From: Modestobacter sp.
GTDB taxonomy: Bacteria > Actinomycetota > Actinomycetes > Mycobacteriales > Geodermatophilaceae
DNA: 10,409 nucleotides
NCBI GenBank assembly: GCA_025966175.1
Contig: JAOPVN010000157.1
Span: 1 to 10,409 of the forward strand
Direction of reading: 5' to 3'
The translations under genes and the position numbers were made by a program. This document shows, one piece after another, positions 6,243 to 10,409 of this stretch. A model generated the notes under the pieces. That model was given only the letters and a program-made list of their open reading frames with translations, had not been told where the DNA came from and searched no databases. Positions within the stretch are counted from its first letter, which is position 1; every line of letters begins with the position of its first letter.

Positions 6243-7168
6243 CGCCGGCGACCCGGTCGGTGCCCGCCGACCCGACCGACCTCACCGGCACCGGCCTGTC
6301 GGTCGCGTGGGTCGACGAGCTGGTGGAGCGGACCCTCACCGAGGACCTCACCGGCGGCGCCCCCCTGCCCCGGGCGCCGGACATCGCGGTCGGCTACGAC
6401 GTGACCAGCGCCGCGACCGTTCCCGGTTCCCAGTTCGGGACGGCGGACCTGGTCGCCCGCGAGGACGGCGTCGTCGCCGGCCTGCCGCTGGCCGCCCGCG
6501 TCTTCACCCGGCTGGCCCCGGGAGCCACGCTCACCGCCGGAGCGGCGGACGGCGACCGGGTGCGGCGCGGTGACGTCCTGCTGACCGTGCGCGGCCCGGT
6601 GCGTGCCCTGCTGGCCGCCGAGCGCAGCGCGCTGAACATCGCCAGCCGGGCCAGCGGGATCGCGACCGCCACCCGCGCCTGGGTCGACGCGGTCGCCGGC
6701 ACCGGCGCCGTCGTCCTGGACACCCGCAAGACCACGCCGGGCCTGCGCCCGCTGGAGAAGTACGCGGTCCGCTGCGGCGGCGGGTCCAACAAGCGGATGG
6801 GGCTCTACGACGTCGCGATGGTGAAGGACAACCACGTCGCCGCGGCCGGCTCGGTCGCGGCCGCCGTCGCGCTGGTCAAGGAGCGGGCGCCGCGGGTGCC
6901 GGTTCAGGTCGAGGTGGACGAGGTCGCCCAGGCGGAGGAGGCGGTCGCGGCCGGCGCGGACTTCCTGCTCTGCGACAACATGACGCCCGCCCAGCTGCGT
7001 GAGGTGGTCGCCCAGGTCGGTGACCGGGTGGAGCTGGAGGCCACCGGTGGGCTGACCCTCGCCGTCGCCCGCGAGGTGGCGGAGACGGGCGTGGACTACC
7101 TCTCCGTCGGCGCGCTGACCCACTCCTCGCCGATCCTGGACCTCGCCCTGGACCTGCGGGAGGACTGA
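6188..7168 (+). CDS. nadC: Quinolinate phosphoribosyltransferase (decarboxylating)
   Basis: NadC converts quinolinate and PRPP to nicotinate mononucleotide, CO2 and pyrophosphate. With the GTG at 6188 it has 326 residues. The N-terminal helices (AWVDELVERTLTEDL) and alpha/beta domain (DLVAREDGVVAGLPLA) precede the barrel, with ALNIASRASGIAT, TRKTTPGLR (179-187), GGGSNKRMGLYD (197-208), VKDNH (212-216), EVDEV and LLCDNM. Arg180, Arg203 and Lys213 line up with quinolinate-binding residues 139, 162 and 172 of the M. tuberculosis enzyme. Lys202 stands where that enzyme has His161. The start is uncertain. GTG 6188 overlaps nadB by four bases but lacks a ribosome-binding site. GTG 6233 or 6236, behind GAGG at 6223-6226, would give about 310 residues and drop the inserted segment. 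coaX follows after three bases. Confidence 0.95.
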   Translation: MSEERNEPPSGARYDVVSAPATRSVPADPTDLTGTGLSVAWVDELVERTLTEDLTGGAPLPRAPDIAVGYDVTSAATVPGSQFGTADLVAREDGVVAGLPLAARVFTRLAPGATLTAGAADGDRVRRGDVLLTVRGPVRALLAAERSALNIASRASGIATATRAWVDAVAGTGAVVLDTRKTTPGLRPLEKYAVRCGGGSNKRMGLYDVAMVKDNHVAAAGSVAAAVALVKERAPRVPVQVEVDEVAQAEEAVAAGADFLLCDNMTPAQLREVVAQVGDRVELEATGGLTLAVAREVAETGVDYLSVGALTHSSPILDLALDLRED

Positions 7169-7171
7169 GCC

Positions 7172-7984
7172 GTGCTGCTCGCCGTGGACGTCGGGAACAG
7201 CCAGACCGTGCTGGCCACCTTCGCCGGTGACCGGCGGGTCGACTGCTGGCGGGTGACGACGCACGCCCGGGCCACCGCCGACGAGCTGCACATGCTCTGG
7301 CGGGGGCTGCTCCGCGACACCGAGATCACCGGCGTCGCCGCGTGTTCCACGGTCCCCGCGCTGCTCCCGGCGCTGCGCGAGCTGCTGGACCGGCTCGCCG
7401 TTCCGGTGACCCTGATCGGCCCCGGCGTGCGCACCGGCGTCCCGCTGCACGTGGACAACCCCCGCGAGGTGGGCGCCGACCGGGTGGTCACCGCGCTCGC
7501 TGCCCACGAGCTGTACGGGAAGCGTCCCGACGGCAGCGGCCGCCCGGTCGTCGTCGTCGACTTCGGCACCTCCACCAACGTCGACGCGGTCGGGCCGGAC
7601 GGGCAGTTCCTCGGCGGAGCGCTGGCACCCGGCGTCGAGGTGAGCCTGGAGGCGCTGGCCACCCGCGCCGCCCAGCTGCGGTCGGTCGAGCTGACCGTCC
7701 CGCCGCAGGCGATCGGGAAGAACACCGTCGCCGCGCTGCAGTCCGGGCTGGTCCTGGGCTTCGCCGGCCTGGTCGACGGCCTGGTCGGCCGGATCGCGGC
7801 GGAGCTGGTGGCCCAGTTCGGTGCGGCCCCGCTCGTGGTCGCCACCGGCGGCCTGCACCGGCTGGTGGTGGACAGCTGCCGGTCGATCGGCGAGCGTGAG
7901 CCCGATCTCACCGTGCACGGCCTGCGGCTGGCGTTCGAGCGCCACCAGGCGAGCGGTGGCGGGTCGTCGGTGCCCCGCCCGTAG
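7172..7984 (+). CDS. coaX: Type III pantothenate kinase
   Basis: CoaX phosphorylates pantothenate to 4'-phosphopantothenate, the first committed step of CoA synthesis from the vitamin. The 270-residue protein belongs to the ASKHA fold. It begins with the phosphate-binding LLAVDVGNSQT (Asp6), has GADRVV at 101-106 (catalytic-type Asp103) and the second phosphate motif DFGTSTN (130-136), followed by FLGGALAPGVEVS. Type III kinases use a monovalent cation and are not feedback-inhibited by CoA, which is known for the family. GTG 7172 is supported by GGGAGGA at 7158-7164, seven bases upstream, and lies three bases after nadC. Its place in the operon puts PanC, PanD and the kinase that consumes their product under one transcript. 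The TAG stop codon is part of a probable lysS -10 element. Confidence 0.96.
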   Translation: MLLAVDVGNSQTVLATFAGDRRVDCWRVTTHARATADELHMLWRGLLRDTEITGVAACSTVPALLPALRELLDRLAVPVTLIGPGVRTGVPLHVDNPREVGADRVVTALAAHELYGKRPDGSGRPVVVVDFGTSTNVDAVGPDGQFLGGALAPGVEVSLEALATRAAQLRSVELTVPPQAIGKNTVAALQSGLVLGFAGLVDGLVGRIAAELVAQFGAAPLVVATGGLHRLVVDSCRSIGEREPDLTVHGLRLAFERHQASGGGSSVPRP

Positions 7985-7994
7985 GCTCGTCGCC
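7982..7994 (+). promoter_or_regulatory. Probable lysS promoter giving a leaderless transcript
   Basis: TAGGCT at 7982-7987 fits the actinobacterial -10 pattern TANNNT. It lies seven bases before the lysS GTG, so transcription would start at or next to the start codon. No ribosome-binding site precedes that GTG, which agrees with a leaderless mRNA. No convincing -35 is visible. The first three bases of the -10 are the coaX stop codon. Confidence 0.45.
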
Positions 7995-9500
7995 GTGAGT
8001 GAGGAACCGCCCGGCCCGCCCGACGACGAACTTCCCGAGCAGCTGAGGGTCCGGCGGGCCAAGCTGGACCGGCTGCGGGAGTCCGGGATCGACCCCTATC
8101 CGGTCACCGTCCCCCGCACGACCAGCCTCGCCGAGGTGCGCGCCGCCCATCCCGACCTCGAGCCGGACACCATGACCGGTGAGCAGGTCGGCGTCACCGG
8201 ACGGGTGATCTTCTCCCGCAACACCGGCAAGCTGTGCTTCGCGACGCTGCGTGAGGGCGACACCGAACTGCAGGTGATGCTCTCCCGGGACCGGGTCGGG
8301 GAGGAGTCGCTCGCCGCCTGGAAGGCCGACGTCGACCTGGGCGACCACGTGCTGGTCACCGGTGAGGTGGGGACGTCGCGGCGCGGCGAGCTCTCCGTCT
8401 TCGCCGACTCGTGGCAGCTGGCGGCCAAGGCGCTGCGGCCGCTGCCGGTGGCGCACAAGCCGATGAGCGAGGAGCTCCGGGTCCGTCGCCGCTACGTGGA
8501 CCTGATCGTGCGCGACGAGGCCCGCCGGACCGTGCACCAGCGCTCCACCGTGATGCGCACGCTGCGTTCGGGATTGACGGCGCGACAGTTCCTCGAGGTC
8601 GAGACGCCGATGCTGCAGACCGTGCACGGAGGTGCGGCCGCGCGACCGTTCCGCACCCACATGAACGCGTTCGACCTGGATCTTTACCTGCGCATCGCGC
8701 CTGAGCTGTTCCTCAAGCGGTGCATCGTCGGTGGTCTGGACCGGGTGTTCGAGATCAATCGCAACTTCCGTAACGAGGGCGCCGACTCCTCGCACTCCCC
8801 GGAGTTCGCGATGCTCGAGGCCTACGCTGCGTACTGGGATTATCAGGAAATGGCCAGGATGACACGCGAACTGGTCCAGGAGTGTTCTACCGCACTCTTC
8901 GGTGACCACGTCGCGCGGCATCACGACGGCACCGAACTGGACCTGTCCGGGGAGTGGCCGCAGGTGCCTCTCTACAGTGCTGTCTCCGACGCGGTCGGGG
9001 AAGAGGTGACCCCGGAGACGCCGGTCGAGCAGCTGCGCGCGCTCGCCGAGCGTCACGACGTCGGCGTCGACCCGGCCTGGCTGCCGGGCAAGGTGGTCGA
9101 GGAGATCTTCGAGGCCCTCGTCCAGGACACCCTGCAGTCGCCGACGTTCATCATCGACTACCCCGTGGACACCTCCCCCCTGACCCGGGCGCACCGCTCG
9201 AAGCCCGGACTGGCGGAGAAGTGGGACCTCTACATCGGCGGGATCGAGCAGGGCACCGCCTACTCCGAGCTCGTCGACCCCGTCGTCCAGCGCGAGCGGT
9301 TCACCGCCCAGGCACTGCTCGCCGCGGCCGGCGACCCGGAGGCGATGGTGCTCGACGAGGACTTCCTCGAGGCGCTCGAGTACGGGATGCCGCCCACCGG
9401 GGGCATGGGATTCGGGATGGACCGCCTGATGATGACGCTGACCGGATTGGGCATTCGGGAGACGATCCTGTTCCCGTTGGTGCGTCCGATCCATCAATAG
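7995..9500 (+). CDS. lysS: Lysyl-tRNA synthetase, class II
   Basis: It charges tRNA(Lys) with lysine. The 501-residue protein has an N-terminal anticodon-binding OB fold (VGVTGRVIFSRNTGKLCFATLREGDTELQVML in pieces, roughly residues 60-150) and a class II catalytic core: motif 1 region ending FLEVETPMLQ, motif 2 with FEINRNFRNEG (FRNEG at 258-262) and HSPEF (267-271), and motif 3 GGMGFGMDR (469-477). The lysine-pocket region reads GTAYSEL (420-426), where canonical LysRS has ANGFSEL or similar. This and the segment LLAAAGDPEAM resemble the LysRS domain of LysX more than the E. coli enzyme, but no membrane domain is attached. The GTG at 7995 is ten bases after coaX with no ribosome-binding site. 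Codon use between about 8680 and 8900 is less GC-biased than in the neighbours (CTT, TAT, GAT, AGG, ACA). Confidence 0.94.
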   Translation: MSEEPPGPPDDELPEQLRVRRAKLDRLRESGIDPYPVTVPRTTSLAEVRAAHPDLEPDTMTGEQVGVTGRVIFSRNTGKLCFATLREGDTELQVMLSRDRVGEESLAAWKADVDLGDHVLVTGEVGTSRRGELSVFADSWQLAAKALRPLPVAHKPMSEELRVRRRYVDLIVRDEARRTVHQRSTVMRTLRSGLTARQFLEVETPMLQTVHGGAAARPFRTHMNAFDLDLYLRIAPELFLKRCIVGGLDRVFEINRNFRNEGADSSHSPEFAMLEAYAAYWDYQEMARMTRELVQECSTALFGDHVARHHDGTELDLSGEWPQVPLYSAVSDAVGEEVTPETPVEQLRALAERHDVGVDPAWLPGKVVEEIFEALVQDTLQSPTFIIDYPVDTSPLTRAHRSKPGLAEKWDLYIGGIEQGTAYSELVDPVVQRERFTAQALLAAAGDPEAMVLDEDFLEALEYGMPPTGGMGFGMDRLMMTLTGLGIRETILFPLVRPIHQ

Positions 9501-9640
9501 CTCACCTGTACGGGTCGTTTTCCTGCGGATTTGCGATCGCGTTGGCGCAATTGCCACTCAGCATGATGCAATGGGTCTGTCGAACACGGGGCAGCAATGA
9601 CGACAGTCCACATGCCCGGAGCAACAGGAGTGAGCAGACA
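9501..9640 (+). promoter_or_regulatory. lsr2 upstream region with short palindromes
   Basis: The 140 bp between lysS and lsr2 are less GC-rich than the coding DNA and should hold the lsr2 promoter. Two perfect 8 bp palindromes, GCGATCGC (9533-9540) and GCAATTGC (9547-9554), lie close together. TTGCG (9531-9535) and CGCAA (9546-9550) form an inverted repeat over the same stretch. No clear -35/-10 pair stands out, and I see no terminator hairpin after lysS. AGGAG at 9626-9630 is the lsr2 ribosome-binding site. Confidence 0.4.
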
Positions 9641-9991
9641 ATGGCACGCAAGGTCCAGGTGATCCTGAGCGACGACCTCGATGACAGCATCTCTGCTGAC
9701 GAGACGGTCACGTTCGCCCTCGACGGGACGACCTATGAGATCGACCTGTCGGACAAGAACGCCACGGAGATGCGTGACGCGTTCGGGAAGTACGTCTCGG
9801 CCGCCCGCAAGGTGAGCAGCCGCGGCCGCGCTTCCGGTGCCGGCCGTTCCCGGGCGACCGGTGGCGGGGGGCGCATGGACCGCGAGCAGGCCGGCGCGAT
9901 CCGCGAGTGGGCCCGCAAGAACGGGCACCAGGTGAGCGACCGTGGCCGCATCCCGGCCAGCATCGTCGAGGCCTTCGAGGCAGCGCACTGA
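9641..9991 (+). CDS. lsr2: Lsr2 family nucleoid-associated protein (xenogeneic silencer)
   Basis: Lsr2 is the actinobacterial H-NS analogue: it binds AT-rich DNA, bridges it and silences acquired genes. The 116-residue protein has the N-terminal dimerisation domain (MARKVQVILSDDL, then VTFALDGTTYEIDLS; Asp28 and Arg45 match residues important for dimer formation in M. tuberculosis), a flexible Gly/Arg/Ser linker (about 59-78, with its own RGR at 61-63), and the C-terminal DNA-binding domain (IREWARKNGHQVSDRGRIP). Arg101-Gly102-Arg103 is the AT-hook-like RGR that enters the minor groove. ATG 9641 is preceded by AGGAG ten bases upstream and gives the family's standard N-terminus. It stands alone between lysS and clpC, as in M. 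tuberculosis, and is followed by two strong hairpins, so it is probably a separate transcript. Confidence 0.97.
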   Translation: MARKVQVILSDDLDDSISADETVTFALDGTTYEIDLSDKNATEMRDAFGKYVSAARKVSSRGRASGAGRSRATGGGGRMDREQAGAIREWARKNGHQVSDRGRIPASIVEAFEAAH

Positions 9992-10015
9992 CCCTGCACT
10001 GACCTCTGCACGAAC

Positions 10016-10035
10016 CCCGCCGGTCACCCGGCGGG
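10016..10035 (+). terminator. First hairpin after lsr2
   Basis: A perfect 8 bp stem, CCCGCCGG (10016-10023) with CCGGCGGG (10028-10035), and a TCAC loop, 24 bases after the lsr2 stop codon. It has no T-tract. Confidence 0.65.
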
Positions 10036-10040
10036 ACGGT

Positions 10041-10066
10041 GGCCCAGCCCCTTCCGGGGCTGGGCC
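10041..10066 (+). terminator. Second, stronger hairpin after lsr2
   Basis: A perfect 11 bp stem, GGCCCAGCCCC (10041-10051) with GGGGCTGGGCC (10056-10066), closes a TTCC loop and is followed by TTCGTGCT. It lies five bases after the first hairpin, so the pair forms a tandem terminator that separates lsr2 from clpC. Confidence 0.85.
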
Positions 10067-10114
10067 TTCGTGCTCTCCGGGGGCTGGGACGCCGGGTGCC
10101 GACGGGCCGCCGTC

Positions 10115-10125
10115 CGCTGAGGGCG
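10115..10125 (+). promoter_or_regulatory. Candidate ClgR-binding box upstream of clpC
   Basis: CGCTGAGGGCG fits the core CGCYNANRGCG that I recall for the ClgR activator of clp genes in Corynebacterium. The flanking A/T positions of the full consensus are matched only in part. Its centre is about 50 bp before the transcription start expected from the SigH-type promoter at 10136-10161, a usual place for an activator. Confidence 0.5.
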
Positions 10126-10135
10126 TAACCGCGGC

Positions 10136-10161
10136 GGAACAGCCTCAGCGGGACGACAGTT
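10136..10161 (+). promoter_or_regulatory. Candidate SigH/SigR-type promoter for clpC
   Basis: GGAACA (10136-10141), a 17 bp spacer and GTT (10159-10161) match the redox/heat-stress ECF sigma factor consensus GGAAYA-N16-18-GTT. clpC is a known SigH-dependent gene in Corynebacterium. The element lies just after the ClgR-type box and would give a leader of roughly 165 bases. Confidence 0.5.
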
Positions 10162-10199
10162 GTGTCCATCGAGCCACCCGCAGGTACCACGGCCTCGTC

Positions 10200-10230
10200 T
10201 CGACGCCGATCGGGTGGTGCGAACTACAGT
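10200..10230 (+). promoter_or_regulatory. Possible housekeeping promoter for clpC
   Basis: TACAGT (10225-10230) fits the TANNNT -10 pattern. A weak -35, TCGACG (10200-10205), lies 19 bases upstream. Transcription would start near 10237, about 100 bases before the clpC ATG. This would be a basal promoter beside the stress promoter. Confidence 0.4.
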
Positions 10231-10275
10231 GGAGCGACCGGTGCCCAGCGCGCCGACGAACGTCGGGTGTCCACC

Positions 10276-10293
10276 GTCCCCCGCGAGGGGGGC
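10276..10293 (+). other. GNRA-capped hairpin in the clpC leader
   Basis: CCCCC (10278-10282) pairs with GGGGG (10287-10291) around a GCGA tetraloop. A U-G and a G-C pair extend the stem to 7 bp. Both candidate promoters would place it in the clpC mRNA leader, 41 bases before the ATG and 25 bases before the ribosome-binding site. Confidence 0.55.
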
Positions 10294-10334
10294 ACGAGCA
10301 CAGCAGGTCCAGCCGGTCAGAGGAGAAGCAGCAG

Positions 10335-10409
10335 ATGTTCGAACGGTTCACCGACCGAGCCCGTCGGGTGGTCGTCCTGGCCCAAGAAGAGGCCCGGATG
10401 CTCAACCAC
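10335..10409 (+). CDS. clpC: ATP-dependent Clp protease ATP-binding subunit ClpC, N-terminal start (cut by window end)
   Basis: Only the first 25 codons are present (MFERFTDRARRVVVLAQEEA, then RMLNH). This is the near-invariant start of actinobacterial ClpC/ClpC1, whose N-domain recognises substrates and adaptors. ClpC is a Hsp100 unfoldase that feeds the ClpP1P2 protease. The ATG at 10335 has AGAGGAG at 10319-10325, nine bases upstream. The gene order lsr2-clpC is the same as Rv3597c-Rv3596c in M. tuberculosis. Upstream lie tandem lsr2 terminators and candidate ClgR, SigH-type and housekeeping promoter elements, so it is probably transcribed on its own and induced by protein-damage stress. 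Confidence 0.95.
   Translation, partial: MFERFTDRARRVVVLAQEEARMLNH

Noticed and set aside
7821..7994. Earlier in-frame start for lysS inside coaX
   Set aside because: The added residues are a shadow of the coaX C-terminus. GTG 7995 gives a normal LysRS N-terminus and sits behind a -10-like TAGGCT.
4509..8062. Long minus-strand open frames opposite nadB, nadC and coaX (4509-6110 and 6077-8062)
   Set aside because: They are low-complexity Gly/Arg/Gln-rich shadows of well-identified enzymes, with no supporting ribosome-binding sites or domains.
7908..9557. Minus-strand open frame of 549 codons opposite lysS
   Set aside because: lysS on the plus strand has all class II motifs. The reverse frame has no recognisable feature.
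8954..9640. Long frame joined to the front of Lsr2
   Set aside because: It is a shadow of lysS followed by noncoding DNA. ATG 9641 with AGGAG gives the standard 116-residue Lsr2.
10145..10405. Small minus-strand open frame over the clpC leader
   Set aside because: It covers the clpC start and promoter region on the other strand and shows no motif or ribosome-binding support.
1..10409. CRISPR array, tRNA or rRNA genes, prophage or transposase genes, toxin-antitoxin pairs, or a new defence system
   Set aside because: I saw no spaced direct repeats, no tRNA-like cloverleaf, and no integrase, transposase or defence-domain motifs. All sizeable genes belong to a conserved core neighbourhood.

Overview
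The window is high-GC actinobacterial chromosome. The codons are strongly G/C at third positions, GTG starts are common, one start looks leaderless, and lsr2 and clpC are present. The gene order DUF6779 / DUF2520 / panC / panD / coaX / lysS / lsr2 / clpC matches a core actinobacterial neighbourhood, known in Mycobacterium tuberculosis as Rv3604c to Rv3596c. I infer a Geodermatophilaceae-like or related organism from gene order and protein style, but the exact taxon cannot be fixed from the sequence. Compared with M. tuberculosis there are two additions: a minus-strand short-chain dehydrogenase/reductase (SDR) and a nadB-nadC pair between panD and coaX. I recall the nadB-nadC-coaX order from Streptomyces.

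Layout. Positions 1-1110 hold the C-terminal part of a DUF6779-type protein, which enters from outside the window. It converges on the SDR gene (1171-1923, minus), and a two-part hairpin fills the 60 bp between them. A 300 bp divergent intergenic region (1924-2223) precedes a tight plus-strand operon: DUF2520 Rossmann protein (2224-3189), panC (3207-4094), panD (4091-4516), nadB (4521-6191), nadC (6188-7168) and coaX (7172-7984). Then come lysS (7995-9500), a 140 bp gap, lsr2 (9641-9991), tandem terminators, a regulatory region of about 270 bp, and the first 25 codons of clpC (10335 to the window end).

Function. The operon combines CoA and NAD synthesis. PanD makes beta-alanine from L-aspartate, PanC joins it to pantoate, and CoaX phosphorylates pantothenate. 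NadB oxidises L-aspartate to iminoaspartate, and NadC turns quinolinate into nicotinate mononucleotide. PanD and NadB therefore draw on the same aspartate pool. The DUF2520 protein is an oxidoreductase of unknown substrate; its place beside panC makes ketopantoate reduction an attractive but unproven idea. panB and nadA are not in the window.

The genes are ordinary conserved ones, and I see no new multi-gene system. The less ordinary signals lie at the junctions. They are an in-frame 21 bp duplication of the panC ribosome-binding site and start; a 48 bp insertion-like segment, flanked by 9 bp direct repeats, at the nadB/nadC junction; an apparent leaderless lysS promoter that uses the coaX stop codon; and a ClgR-type box followed by a SigH/SigR-type promoter and a GNRA hairpin ahead of clpC.
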